From NCBI GenBank assembly GCA_945643635.1, contig CALZFC010000301.1:576001-640000 (forward strand): a stretch of 64,000 bases of DNA, in the 5' to 3' direction. Origin of the DNA: Allodiplogaster sudhausi (taxonomy: Eukaryota; Nematoda; Chromadorea; Rhabditida; Diplogasteridae). How positions within the stretch are numbered: the stretch's first letter is position 1; each line of letters opens with the position of its first letter. The translations under genes were made by a program, and so were the position numbers. This document shows positions 1 through 11,554 of this stretch, piece after piece. Below the pieces are notes generated by a model. The model did not search any database. It was given only the letters and a program-made list of their open reading frames with translations, and was not told where the DNA came from.

Positions 1-127
1 GCTGTGTTTTGTCAAAAGAATTTTTATGCGGCATTTGAGCAACGAAAAGCTTGACAGGGTTCGAAAGATCTCTCGCTTTGCAACATTCAAGCAAAGAGAT
101 ATCCTTTCGCTTGTAACCCTGGTGCCC

Positions 128-134
128 TTTTATA
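128..134 (-). promoter_or_regulatory. TATA-like box, minus strand
   Basis: On the minus strand the sequence reads GACTATAAAAGGGC, a good TATA box. It would serve a gene running off the left edge of the window. A similar block (GACTATAAAGGGC) occurs at 2875-2881. Only the sequence match supports it. Confidence 0.2.
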
Positions 135-319
135 GTCTTAAACAAGCTGTCACGTTGAGGAGGGGATATTTCTTTCCCTCCAAAAGCTAATGGACTCCCA
201 GACAAGAACGGTTGCTTCTCCTACTCCTCAATTCTTTGTTGCGGCCCGCTTAATTTCTTTTTTTCCTTTTTGCACTTTCTCATTTTTCTCTCGAAGTCGT
301 CACGAAAGAGAGCAAGAGT

Positions 320-412
320 GTTAATCAGTGCTGTACCGTGGGAGAGAATGGATGAGAAAGAGCGAGAGAAAAGAGAGAGAGAGCGACAGGGAGAGAGAGA
401 GAGAAGAGAGAG

Positions 413-447
<35 letters not shown>

Positions 448-870
448 AAGACAGAGACGCAGAGAAGCAGAGAGGACAGCCTTTTTCGAGAGCGCGACCG
501 ATATTTGATACGGTATCCGATCGTTCGAAATCTCGCAGCAGCAAGAGTGAATAATAGAAGATGTAAGATGTCGAGAGACAGAGAGAGAGAGAGAGAGAGA
601 GAAAGAGAAGAAGAGAGCCAGGCAGAGAAAGAAAGACGACACGGTGAATCCATCCTTCTGAACGGGCCCGCCAGGAGCTCCGAAACAACACAAAGACAAG
701 GAGGAGAAGAGCAATATTTGGAAAGATGGGGCGAAGATCGAGGTGACAGAGCGGAGAGAGAGAGAGAGAGATAGAAAGAAAGCGAGACACAGATAGATAG
801 GGTGCATTTTACAGAGAAACAAGGCGAGAGAGAGAAAGAGAGAGACTGTTCGTTCTTATTCCTCTTCTCT
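320..870. repeat. (GA)n-rich polypurine block
   Basis: Long runs of GAGAGA with AGAA interruptions. The open frames across it (poly-Ser/Leu on one strand, poly-Arg/Glu on the other) are artefacts of the repeat. Confidence 0.9.
475..677 (-). other. Possible further exons of the secreted Thr-rich gene
   Basis: A 35-nt segment (677-643) can follow exon 3 in phase through a GAG acceptor. It would encode APGGPVQKDGFT and end at GTGTCG. Around 540-475 a second open stretch reads ISNDRIPYQISVALSKK in the phase that would follow, but I found no convincing donor for it. Both islands sit between GA tracts. This is a weak model. Confidence 0.22.
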
Positions 871-1260
871 CGTGTTTAAGACCGTCAGCCGGAACCGTCA
901 ACAATTGAGAGAGTGACAAAGAAAAAGCGAGAGAGAAGATGGAAGGAGTGAGAAAGAGAAGGAGAGGAAAGATGAAGATAGAGAGAAGACAGAGAACGAA
1001 ATTATGGGCTGGCGAGAGGAAGGTGCAAAAGTTATCTGATTGTGAGAATGAAATTTTAGAAGATTGCAAAAAAAAGAGAAAAATCATGTTGTGATTTTAA
1101 TTTCGAAGAAATGAAAGCCGATTTCTATGAGAAAGGGATAAAGAAGTACTTGAATGGGATTTGATATCTCTCTGACTAATTGTCTTTTTTTGTTGCTCTC
1201 TCCGTTTATCTCACTCTTTCCCTCTCTCAATCTCCTCTTTCTCTCTCTCTCTCTCTCCAC

Positions 1261-2284
1261 CTTCAATCTGCTTCGTGGTGGTGGACGGCGTGGTGGTCGT
1301 GGTGGTCGTGGAGGGTGTCGTGGTGCTCGACGACGTTGTGGACGGCTGCGTCGTGCGCACAATGCGTGCCGTAGACGGCGCAGGCGGCGCCTCAGTCGAG
1401 CCAGAGCCGAACCCGAAGAGTCTGCAAGGAGAACGAGGAGCTTATTCCACGCGTCATCTTTTCCAACACGATTATTAGACTCCACTCTCTCTCACTCTCT
1501 CTCACTCTTTCTTCCAGCAAACACGGTTTTAGGTTACCAAATTTCAGATTTTCTCGATGATTTAAAAGAGAGATGTCCTTTCTCTCTTTCTCCATCTCTC
1601 TCTCTCTCTCTCTCTGTGTGTAGCACGAAAGCAGTAATCCAGAAACAAAATGAGAATAAAAATAAAAAAAGAAAGCAAGCAAAAAAGCATAGCCATGTGT
1701 ACTCACCCCGAGGCGTACCTCAGAATGGTGGACGCGAGATCGGACTCGGCACCCACTCCGCCCGTGCTCGCCGCCGCGGACGCGCCCTCCTCGCCTCCTG
1801 GCAGACTCTTACGATTCGCGAGGATCCACTGCCTCAGCTGCTCTGTCGTCGCCATCGGTGTCGCGAGGACTACGGCTGGCAGAGGATTTATTTTAGACAA
1901 TTATTTTTATTTTTATTTTATTTTATTTTAAATTATTTATTTATTTATAAATAATACATCAAATAAATATTATTTTTATCAGTATGCTAATCAGGATTTT
2001 AGCCTTTTTTTATTTTTTTATTTCGGCTCCACTTTATGCTCACTCTATATGAAGAATTGCCACATTGATCAAGGTAAAGATATGACGTTCCAGCCCAATT
2101 TGCGATCATTTTGTTAGTGAGATTTTTTTTAAGCTTCCCAGAAATTTTTGCAACGCATATGTTAACTTTCGAAGAAACAATTGTTAACAGGGAAGAAAAG
2201 AATAAAAATAATTGCATAATAAAAATGTTCACCTGGGAGAGCGAGGCCGATGCAGACGAGAAGGGTGACTGAAGAGAATCGCAT
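1261..2284 (-). CDS. Secreted Thr/Ser-rich protein, N-terminal part (exons 1-3; gene continues to lower coordinates)
   Basis: Three exons read on the minus strand with matching phases: 2284-2233, 1875-1707 and 1421-1261. Introns begin GTGAAC and GTGAGT and end CTGCCAG and TTGCAG. The first exon encodes a signal peptide (MRFSSVTLLVCIGLALP), continued by AVVLATP in exon 2. The mature start is a charged stretch (TTEQLRQWILANRKS) followed by a Gly/Ala/Ser-rich region. Exon 3 becomes almost pure Thr/Ser/Pro (TTTPSTTTTTTTPSTTT), as in mucin-like O-glycosylated linkers. A CT-rich acceptor-like AG lies two bases before the ATG, so the 5' end may be spliced. The donor after exon 3 (GTGGAG) runs into a (GA)n tract, and I could not follow the gene with confidence beyond it. 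I do not recognise the family. The signal peptide and the phase agreement are seen directly; secretion is inferred. Confidence 0.62.
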
Positions 2285-2874
2285 GGCTGAGAGAGAGAGC
2301 AGAGAGAGAGAGAGAGAGAGAGAGAGCACGCGAAGGGAGGAGGAGCAGAGAAAAGAGAGGGCGATTCCGCGATGTCGCCTCTTCCTTTGGCTCTCTACCG
2401 AAGAAGACGCTTCGAGCCGACCCTGAGGGTGGATTTAAAATGTTAAATAAAGCGAAAGCAATAAAATAAATTCGTTGTAAGCGAATGAAGAATCGATTTA
2501 ATTTCTTTACAAAGAAGAAATTTGAGAGAGAAAAAAAATTAAGAGAAAAAAAAGAGAGGAGGCTTAAAGCTAGAAGAATGTCTAAGAATAGTGAAAGAAG
2601 CGCAAATGTGAAAGAAGCAAATCACGAGTGAAAGGAAAGGAAAGAATGCGGAGGAGCTCTCTCTCTCCGTCAGACTGCTCTTCTATGTACCGCAGAGGTC
2701 AACATGAGAGAGAGTGGGCGATCTTGAAGGTCCGTGAACCCCCCCCCCCCCTCGGCCCCCCAGAGACCCTCTCTCTCCACACCAGCACACAAATCCTAAG
2801 ATGGGACTGGTGGTGGTAGTGGAAGTGGAAGTGGAAATGGTGGACTCCTCCTACTTTGCCCTCAGGCCATCGCC

Positions 2875-2881
2875 CTTTATA
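2875..2881 (-). promoter_or_regulatory. TATA-like box upstream of the secreted Thr-rich gene
   Basis: The minus strand reads CGACTATAAAGGGCGATGG about 590 bp upstream of the ATG at 2284. Its core matches the block at 128-134. The distance would require a 5' UTR intron, consistent with an acceptor-like AG just before that ATG. The interval 2285-2960 otherwise holds GA/CT runs and a C homopolymer near 2740; I see no other gene in it. Confidence 0.2.
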
Positions 2882-2959
2882 GTCGACCAGCGATGCGCCG
2901 CCCTTTTACCTGCCAGGAAAAAAGCGAAGCTCTGAAGCTACCGCAGAAGAAGTTAAGAA

Positions 2960-3061
2960 ATGGAGAGACAGAGACAGACAGAGAGAGAGAGAGAGAGAGA
3001 GAGAAGAGAGAAGAGAGATACACGGCTGATTATGAGAAAGCGCAGAGAGCGAGAGAGATTG

Positions 3062-3097
<36 letters not shown>

Positions 3098-3588
3098 TGT
3101 GTTGGTCTCATAGAAAGTGAGCCAAAGTTTTTATGGAAGAGTGAACGCAGGTTGTGCGGCTCTGTGAGGAAAATGGGTATGCTCGTTATTCTCCCAGTCT
3201 CTCTCTCTCTCTCTCTCTTTCTTTATCTCACTTTCTCTCTCTCTCTCTCTCTTTCTTTATCTCACTTTCTCTCTCTCTTTCTCGCTCTCTCTCTCTCTCT
3301 CTCTCTCTTTATCTCTCTTTCTCTCTTTCTCTCTTTTCTCTTTCTCTCTCTTTCTTTCTCTTTTTCTCGATCTTTCGACCTCTATAATTCTCTATACTAG
3401 AATGAATAATAATAATAACTTATGAATTCTCTTATCTCATTTCATGTCCCTATCTTCTATAATCTTCCGTTGTTCGTGTTATTGGAGTCCATTAGATTCC
3501 AAGCACTGAATATTCCTCGAAGTACAACATGAATATTTCGATGATTGGAGGCTTTGTTGGGTGAAAACGGACAACATTGAAAAGGTGA

Positions 3589-3629
<41 letters not shown>

Positions 3630-3802
3630 GTTGATGAAGAGTGAGAGGCAGTGAAAGTGAGAGAGCAGGAGAGAGAGAGAGAAAGAGAGATAGAGAGATA
3701 GAGAAGTGAAGCGCCGTTTAATCAGTTGGCGAGATGATAATGGAAGTGTTCAACGAAGCACCTTTCGCGAAGGCTTACTAGCACTCATCAAATCTCTCTC
3801 CC

Positions 3803-3844
<42 letters not shown>

Positions 3845-4110
3845 ATCTCTCTCTCTCTATCTATCTATCACTCTCTAGCTATCACTCTCTCTCTCTCTCA
3901 TTCTTCTCTTCTCTTCATTCAGTCGCTTCGATAGATGGGACATCTCACTCCGTTCCTGTCTCCCTGTGCATCTCTTTCTCTCTTCTTTCTGCTTACAGAG
4001 AGCCACAGTAATCTCGAGCTTATCACTGCTCATTCACCACCAAAAGGTCAGCAGTGCAACGGAGTTGACAACGTTTCTTTTCTCCGTTCTTCTCTCTCTC
4101 TCTCTCTCTT

Positions 4111-4153
<43 letters not shown>

Positions 4154-4225
4154 GTTTCTGACGTCGACTGTGAAAAAGACTTTCACTACTTCTCTTTTTC
4201 TCTCCCCTATCTCCCTTATCTCTTT

Positions 4226-4269
<44 letters not shown>

Positions 4270-4290
4270 CTCCATCTTTGATGCTGATCA
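2960..4290. repeat. Alternating (GA)n and (CT)n blocks
   Basis: GA runs at about 2960-3100, CT at 3190-3370, GA at 3590-3700, CT at 3790-3930 and CT at 4085-4270. Short unique spacers between them show no supported gene. Confidence 0.88.
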
Positions 4291-4734
4291 AGAAAATTCG
4301 CCCACTCATCAGAGCACAATCTTCTTATAAATGTTGATCCGTCAACTGCAAGGGCTTTCTGCGTTCTTATCATAGTGATCAAGTGAGATAGTGCAAGAAA
4401 GACACATTTGGACATTTGGCGATCGGCCATAGTGATTCTATGGAAAATACTGTTGCCCCCTTAGGGCTTCTTGGCCACCCAAATAGCACAGAAACCACTG
4501 GTTTCAGAGGTATGTCAAACAACAAGCTGCTTCTTTTGTGAGGGCAGAACATCCTTTTTTGCAAGGGCAGAGAAGAGGGCCAAGTGGAGGTTGAGACGGA
4601 GAGATAGAGAAAGACTTGAGGTAGATAAGCTGCTGCTCTCTCGGTCGCCCATACTTGATCTCCTGATCTCCTCTTTCATTCAATACTCGTTGTCATTTCA
4701 TCATATTCGTTGGCTCTGCTTCTCGAGAATCTCT

Positions 4735-4791
4735 CGCTTATCCGTGCGTCTCTCTCCCTCTTTCTTTCTCTCTCTCTCCCTCTCCCTCTCT

Positions 4792-4831
<40 letters not shown>

Positions 4832-5521
4832 GCTTCCTCTCCTCTATATATGCACAACAACCCCTGTTCGGTACATATCGTGCAAGAAGCGAAAAAATGG
4901 CTTGTGATCGCCTTTTGACATATGCGTTCGAGCGGCTTTTTTCGCTGCCGCACTCCATACATTCAGTCATTCTCTGCTTCTTTATCTCTCTCTCGCTCTC
5001 TCTATCGCTCTCTCTCTCTCACTCTCGCTCTCACTCTCTCTCTCTCTCTCTCGCTCTCCAATCTCTTTCTGAACATTGACAGATCCTCCTCTTCGGCTTC
5101 TCCGCCTGCTTCTGGATGTTACAGAGACACTGGCCTGCTGCTGCTTGTTCTGTTTCAGCAACAGTCTTCTCTTATTTCGGCCCCAACCGCCGGCTGGCTC
5201 TCGCTCCCTCTCTTTCTCGTCCTCTCTCTCTTTCGAATTCTCTCTCTCTCTCGCCCTCTCTCTCTCTCGCCCTCTCTCTCTACTTCTCTCTCTCTCCCTA
5301 TGTTTATCTGTAATTTTTTTCCTCTCTTCATCTCTCGCCCACTCTCTTGACATGTCTATTGCTGTTGTTATGCATGTGTATTGGGGCAGCAGGAGAAGAA
5401 GCACCGAAGAAGAAGGAGAGCGAGAGAAGAAGAAGCTGGAGGAGGAGAATAGTTCGTGTGCCCTTTCACACTCCTCATATGACCCATCACTCAAGCTAAC
5501 AAGCTCTTCGTCTCTCTCTCT

Positions 5522-5553
<32 letters not shown>

Positions 5554-5806
5554 CCTTTCTCTCATCTCTCTTTCTCTCACTCTCTCTCTCTCTTCTCTCT
5601 CTTCCCCGAACGCTCTCTCGCCTCGTCGTCGTCGCGTGCAGCGTTCCTTATCGTGTGAAAGCAAATTGGCTGACCCGATGACTCTCGGGAGCGACGCGTG
5701 AATGGGACGCCGGGCCGGGTCAGCCGGGGGACCGCGAGGGGTGCCCCGAAGGTATCCAGGATGGAGAGAGAGAGAGGGAGAGAGAGAGAGAAAGAGATAG
5801 AGAGAA

Positions 5807-5839
<33 letters not shown>

Positions 5840-6273
5840 GCGAGAGAAAGAGAGAGATAGAAAGAGAGAGGGAGAGTAAAGAGAAGAGTAGATAGACTGA
5901 GACAGAGGTAAAGAGGGCAATATTCTTCGCATGAATTGCCCTATTCTATAGGTAGCTTGTACATAAAGCAGTTTTTGGTTGAGAGAGAGATAGCTAGAGA
6001 GAGATAGCTAGAGAGAGAGAGAGAGATAGCGAGAGAGTGATGAGCGGGGGAGATGATGCGAGATAAAATTCCGAACGAAGACAAAAAGCCCGATGATCAT
6101 CAGACACGTCTTAGAACTCTTAACCCCCTCTCTCTCTACCTCTATCTCTCTTCTCTCTCTTGATCTCTCTCTCTCTCTCTCTCTTTCTCGGAACCTGCAG
6201 TTTCGCTTCTTTTATCCCGTGTTGCTGCAATCACTGGTTTATTTGAGGGAAGTGTGCTGTATCGAAGAATGAT

Positions 6274-6311
<38 letters not shown>

Positions 6312-6580
6312 GGAGAGGGAACGAGAGAGGGAATGAGTGGGAGTCAAGGAAGAGGTCAGAGAAAGAGGAGGTCTTTGTTGACGTGGCAACGCCACACACA
6401 CAGTTTCATTTGTTTTCCGACACCAGTCATAGAAAAGAGAGAGAGAGAGAGAAGTGAGAGAAAGAGAGAAAAAAAGATAGAGAGTGTGTATGTAAGAGAA
6501 AGAGAAAGAGTGAGAGAGAGAGAAAGAAAAGTGAGAGAGAGAGAGAAGAGAAGAAAGAGAGAGAGAGAGAGACAGATAAA
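4735..6580. repeat. (CT)n then (GA)n low-complexity region
   Basis: CT-rich from about 4750 to 5610, GA-rich from about 5760 to 6050, then CT near 6120-6190 and GA from 6270 to 6580. A GC-rich unique island sits at 5620-5760. The stretch 4290-4735 is mostly unique sequence with no supported gene. Confidence 0.88.
6301..6435 (+). repeat. ~135-bp unit, copy 1 of an inverted pair
   Basis: It matches the reverse complement of 62911-63047 with, by eye, one substitution (T/A near 6344). The unit contains the short palindrome GTGGCAACGCCAC. Both copies sit at the edge of GA/CT tracts. Confidence 0.85.
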
Positions 6581-6584
6581 ATTG

Positions 6585-7335
6585 ACGAGAGCTAATGTTG
6601 CTGGCCACAAGGCATCTTCTTTCTGTACACGCATGCTAGACTCACTTTATAAAGAAAGGAGAGTGAGAGAGACATTTAGAGAGAGAGAGAGGCTTATTTT
6701 CACCTTACTTAGGCTCTTTTCTCTCACGTCTTCGTCAACCTCTCTCTCTCTCTCTCCAACTTCTAGAGTATTATTCTGGAGGAGAGACAGAGATTATTCA
6801 GAACTAGAAGTTATTCTTAGAAGACGCACTCGCCGAATCGTTCTCTCTGCGTGTGCGCATTCCTATTGAGGAGGTGTCAGAGTGTGAGTGAAAGAAGAAG
6901 AAGATGCTGCTAGCTACCTGCTTTTTTGTCGCGCGCCGTTCCTTCTAGCCATTCTCTTGTGTCTAAAATGTTACCAGAGGCTCTTTAGTGTTGTGACATC
7001 AAAGAGACTAAAAATTTTCAATTTTGGTACCCAAAGCTACCGTAGTAAACTTAAGCTTACAGTAGCAAAATAGACATTTTCGTTGAAATGTTATTTGAGA
7101 ATGTCAAATAAGCAGAGTTGTAACAGCGAAGCTGATATGGCAGCCTCTCCTAGTAGATAGAGTACTCCCCAACTCCAAGAATGTCCTTTTGGAGGGGGGG
7201 GGGATAGTTCTCAGACTACACAGATAGTTCGCTCTAGAGATACTATAGTGTACAGAAAGGGGTATTTTCCTGGCCCTCTCGGCAAATGAATGAGTGGTCT
7301 TTTGTGAGGGAACGCGCCAGGTTCATGAAGACTTC
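6585..7335. other. Unique sequence without a recognised gene
   Basis: Mostly non-repetitive AT-rich DNA with a G run at 7194-7203 and short CT runs. No ORF here has coding-like composition together with usable splice sites. Confidence 0.4.
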
Positions 7336-7638
7336 TCTGGGTCTCTCTCTCTCTCTCTCTCTTTACTCCTCTCTCTCTCTCCCTCTCCCTCTCTCCCTCG
7401 CCCTCTCTCTTCCCTGCTTCTCTCTCTCTCTCTCAATTTCCCACCTCTCACTACCCCTCGTATCCCTTTCAAAGGTACTCAATCTCTCATTCTCTTAGTG
7501 TTAGAACCTGACAATGAGTGCAGAGTAACAAGAACGGAGTGCACTGGTGCAAGTCCGTACTTTTCTCTCTTTATCTACTCTCTTTCTCCCTCTATCCTCC
7601 CTCTCTCCCTCTCTATCTCTCTCTCTCTCTGTCCATCA

Positions 7639-7686
<48 letters not shown>

Positions 7687-8580
7687 CTCCCTCTTAACTT
7701 CATCCTCGACCATGTCAAGAGCACGTACGCGCATCTCCACAGCGCATTGTCTTAAAGGAGGTTGAAGAAGAAGAAGCTGCTCTCTGCCAGAACGAGAAAA
7801 AGAGTGGAAAAGGGCCGATTTAGGCGGCGACTTCTAACTCACTAACTCTCGAGAAAGATGCGAAAGGCGATCTATGCTAGAAGAGAGCGAAGAAGAAGAA
7901 AAAACAGGAGAGAAGAGCTATCAAATAAACCTCCTAATCCAAAAGATCACTCCGAAGCCACTTGAGCATAATCCCAGTCTATTAACAAAAAACAATTCTT
8001 TAAAAACTAAGTTAAAATGAAAAAGGTTGGCAATGTTTTTTTAAAACATTTGTCCACCCACATTGCGTACCTACACACATCGGTTAGACACTGCCATGAT
8101 TTATTTAGTTTTTAGTTAATTCTTGCACTCAAACACGCTCTCCCCCCCCCTCTGCTCTCTTTTCTCGCTTACTTTCTCTCTCTCTCTCTCACTCTCTCTC
8201 TCTCTCTCGCTCACTTTCGCATTCTTCTTTATTATATATTTTTTTTTATTTCAGTTTAAGTTCTCGACAATTTTTTTCCCTTCCCCACGAAACGTGCACT
8301 TTTGTGTGTCACCTCAGAGCTTCCTCTCAATTCTCTCAAATCACGATGACACTGTCCAAGTTCAGGCAAAGCATAAAAGGAAGAAGAAAAAAAAGAAGAA
8401 GATTGACAGTCTCAAGTTACCGTACAATTTAGAAACACGTTTAGTCTCTCGCGTTTTCTCTCAATGTTTTCTCCTTCTTCTCTCCACACTTTTCTCTAAT
8501 TCTCCCTCTATTTCGCTCTCTCCTTCTCTCTCTCTTACTCTCTCCTTCTCTCTCTCTCTTTCTCTCAATCTTGTACCCAG
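7335..8580. repeat. (CT)n-rich region
   Basis: CT runs at about 7335-7440, 7560-7690 and 8150-8580, separated by unique AT-rich DNA (7750-8120). No supported gene. Confidence 0.85.
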
Positions 8581-8715
8581 TCATTGTGATATGCTTCACC
8601 CTCCGCACCCGGCCGACAAAAGATGCATCATATAAAAACACTGCAAAGCACCTTTCAATGCTAGATAACGTCAAGTTGGCTGTTTTCGAAATATTATTTA
8701 TGTCTTACTCATAGC

Positions 8716-8911
8716 CAGGGATGGCCAAAACCAGGCCCAGGCCGGTCCGGGCCTATGTTAAAATGGGCCCGGCCCGGCCCGTAGGGTTCGCGGGCCGGGC
8801 CGGGCCGGGCCAGTGGGGCATGCGGGCCGGGCCGGGCTCTACCTTCCAAATCTCGGCCCGGGCCCGTCAAATTAACAACGGGCCGGGCTCGGCCCGCTTT
8901 GGCCATCCCTG
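8716..8911. mobile_element. hAT-type MITE, 196 bp, with 8-bp target duplication
   Basis: The element begins CAGGGATGGCCAAA and ends with the inverted TTTGGCCATCCCTG. It is flanked on both sides by the identical octamer CTCATAGC (8708-8715 and 8912-8919). An 8-bp target site duplication and termini of the form CAGGG... are hallmarks of hAT transposons. The interior is made of GGGCCCGGCCCG-like modules in both orientations and can fold extensively. It encodes no transposase, so it is non-autonomous. The perfect duplication suggests a fairly recent insertion. Confidence 0.9.
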
Positions 8912-8939
8912 CTCATAGCCCTTTTCCAAACCCACTTTT

Positions 8940-10230
8940 TTTTCATTCTCTCCTTCTCTCTCTCTCCCCCTCTCTCTCTCTCTCCTTCTCTCTCTCTCTC
9001 TCTTTGTCTCTCCCACTCATTCCGTTTCCCCCCTCTCTCTCAATGTCCTTTCCATCTCCATAACCACATCGCTTGGACTGCCTGGCTGACCTCTCCTTCC
9101 CTAGACTCTTCTCGTCTCCAGACAAGGAATGCTGCTTCCGGAACAATTCCGCAACGCCGAAAAGATCCGCAGAAAGGAGAATGCAACAACGCGCAAGAAG
9201 AATTGACCGTATTGGGCTGGCCAAGGAAGGCAATGTTAGGTTGTGCGTATTCGAAGGAAATGGGCATTGTCTTGTATCTCTATCTCTCATCTCTCTCTCT
9301 CTCATTCTCTCTCTCTCTTTCTCTCTTTCTCTTTCTCTCTCTTTCTCTCTCTTTCTCTCTCTTTCTCTCTCTCTCACTCTCGCTCTCTCTTTCTCTCTCT
9401 CTTCTTCTCTTTACCTCTTTGCACCTCTCTGCACAGTACCCTTTGTGGCGTATGAAGAGCAAATAGTATAGCCACCGAAATCAAGTCCAATATCCTCAAT
9501 ACCTTTGCCCTTCCTTCTTTCCGATTGTCTCCGTCTCTCTTGCTTCCATTATATCTCCAACTTTTTCCTTCTTGTTCTGCTTGTTCTTCTCTTTCTCACA
9601 TTTGGCGATACAACGAAACATTATGATGACTGACTCTGTGCAGGAATGGAAGACGAAGAGAGGAAGTGGAGTATGAGAGAGAGAGAGGAAGAGAGAGAGA
9701 GCGAGAGAGAGAGCGAGGAAGTTAGAGATAAAGAGGGAATGGGATAGAGAGAGAGAGAGAGAGAGAGAGGCAATGAAAGAGAGAGCAAGCGAGAGAAGGA
9801 GAGATCTGAAAGATGGAGATTGATAGAGAACTGAGTATGTGTAGAATGAGGGAACGAACCATAAAAAAAACACGTTGTGGAAGTTTGGGATTGTGCCCGG
9901 GGTTTTGCAAGCATTAGCGTATGGTCTGTGGCGACAAGTTACGTTGATTTTGAGGAAAGGGGATGGGAAGAAATAGAGAGGTGGAGAGACTGATAAAACA
10001 GAGATAGGTAGAGATAGAGATAAAGAGAGAGGTAGAGAGAGAGAGAGAGCGACGACAGGAAAAAGAGCTAAATATGAGGTAAGGAGAGACTACAAAGGGA
10101 TATGCATAAAAGGGAAGCAGTGCGCTGGAGCGAGAGCGAGAGTGATCGAGAGAAAGAGAGATAGCAAGAGAGAGTGAGAGTGGGAGAGAGAGAGAAGGTT
10201 AGAGATATTGTTGGAGAAAGAGAGGAGAGA
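8940..10230. repeat. (CT)n and (GA)n low-complexity region
   Basis: CT from about 8940 to 9010 and 9270 to 9420; GA from 9660 to 9800 and 9990 to 10230. A unique coding-like island lies at 9060-9270. Confidence 0.85.
9122..9239 (+). other. Candidate coding exon
   Basis: A pyrimidine-rich acceptor (CTCGTCTCCAG) precedes 118 nt that stay open in one frame and end at TTAG before GTTGTGCG. The reading (KECCFRNNSATPKRSAERR...) is basic and free of low-complexity bias. The minus strand is also open here, so the strand is uncertain. I found no partner exon with matching phase. Confidence 0.25.
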
Positions 10231-10408
10231 AAAGATAGAAAAGAGTTTTGTTGACTCGTCGTTGTTCCTCTTTTTTGCTGCCGTGGCTTGTCGTCACTCA
10301 TCTGCGAAGAGGAGGAGGAGGAGCTCCTTTTCAAGCTCAACAATAAGGACAACAGAATGCGCCTTGTCTCTCAACATCTCTTTCTCTCGCTCTCCCTCCT
10401 TCTCTCGC

Positions 10409-10452
<44 letters not shown>

Positions 10453-10592
10453 TTTCTCTCGCTCTCTGTCAATGTTCCTACCTCTCCCTCTCTCTCGCTC
10501 TCTGTCTGTCTGTCTCTCTCTCTGTCTTCCTATTTCGCTTTCTCTCTCAACTCTCTCGTACCCTTCATTCTCAAAATCTCCCTTGCATCCTC

Positions 10593-10741
10593 TCAGGCTT
10601 CTGTTAGAACGCGCCGCCGCCTGAGTGGGAGTGCGATGAAGAAGAGGCCTAGAGTCTATTCGCAGGGAATCGACCTCAGGTGGGATTACCGTCTCAGAAA
10701 CTCCGCCAGACATGGAGAGGGGAACAGAGAGATCTGGGAGA

Positions 10742-10776
<35 letters not shown>

Positions 10777-10777
10777 A

Positions 10778-10808
<31 letters not shown>

Positions 10809-10900
10809 ATAAGACAGAAAGACATTCTAACAATAGGCGAGTTGTTGCCTCCAGCTATCCTCATACTCAAAAGGAGGGATCGTCCACTACGAGTGAGGAC
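10593..10900 (-). CDS. Candidate 3' end of an unidentified minus-strand gene (three exons)
   Basis: Exons 10900-10832, 10733-10690 and 10620-10593 join in phase. Their acceptors are TTTCAG, TCCCAG and ACTCAG, and the donors are GTTAGA and GTAATC. The model encodes VLTRSGRSLLLSMRIAGG and following residues, then ISLFPSPCLAEFLR, and ends at TGA after RRRVLTEA. No family is recognised. A competing plus-strand exon (10597-10679, acceptor CTCTCAG, donor GTGGGA, reading SVRTRRRLSGSAMKKRPRVY) covers the last part, so only one can be right. Confidence 0.3.
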
Positions 10901-11186
10901 CTGAAAGAGATAAGGAAGGAGCAAGAGAGAATGCGATAGAGAGAGAGTAAGAGAGTGAGAGAAAAAAGAGAGATCCTTTCAGTTGTTAAGCAATGTACCT
11001 AAAATAGCCTGCTGTCTCCAGGAACAAAACAGGAAAGACGAAGAAGAAGAACCGAGCCATAACAGGCTGTCAGGGTACAGAAGCACTCGAATTTTCGTAG
11101 GGATCAAGAGAAAACTTGGTCAAACGGAGTTCTCTGGACCGAGAAGAGATATCAATTAACTTATTAAAAATAGATTATTGTAACTG

Positions 11187-11217
11187 TACGCGTCGATTAG
11201 CCGCGATTAGGTGTGGC
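11187..11217 (+). repeat. Partial copy (3' end only) of the 220-nt hairpin repeat
   Basis: It carries the GCCGCGATTAGGTGTGGC tail shared with the copies ending at 11554, 12375 and 13624. The left half of the hairpin is degenerate (ACGCGTCGATTA). Confidence 0.6.
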
Positions 11218-11339
11218 AAATAGACTGGCAAGTAATTAGTAGATCATCAATTCTACGACGATTTATGACATGTAAATATTTCAGTGACGTACAACTAAAA
11301 TAACAAAATGGGAATAAATCCCCCGCAATGTTCCAATCC

Positions 11340-11554
11340 TCACGCATCTTGCCAGCCGCCTTTCAGTGCATGCGACCTCATGAAGCCTACGGCGACTTCG
11401 AGTAAACTCGACAATTGTCGGGTGCGACGTTGCGGCAAGTGTAAAAGGGCACGTCGTATGACACAAAGACATACATTCATGTATAGATTCTGCATTGTGC
11501 AAACATTTTTGAAAGCCCACCTTTACGCGGCTTTATGCCGCGATTAGGTGTGGC
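11340..11554 (+). repeat. ~220-nt hairpin-bearing repeat, copy 1
   Basis: The unit has an internal hairpin (CTCGAC-AATT-GTCGGG, with one G:T pair) and a terminal hairpin CGCGGC (11526-11531) / GCCGCG (11537-11542) with loop TTTAT. It then ends in ATTAGGTGTGGC. A shared mid-block reads AAAAGGGCACG. There is no ORF. It could be a structured RNA gene or the 3' end of a non-autonomous transposon. Confidence 0.6.

Noticed and set aside
221..822. Long overlapping ORFs on both strands with poly-Ser/Leu or poly-Arg/Glu
   Set aside because: They are translations of (GA)n/(CT)n in all frames; similar ORFs occur at every such tract in the window.
8709..8918. Two 65-residue Gly/Pro/Arg/Ala-rich ORFs on opposite strands
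   Set aside because: They are the GC-rich core of the hAT MITE, defined by inverted termini and target duplication.
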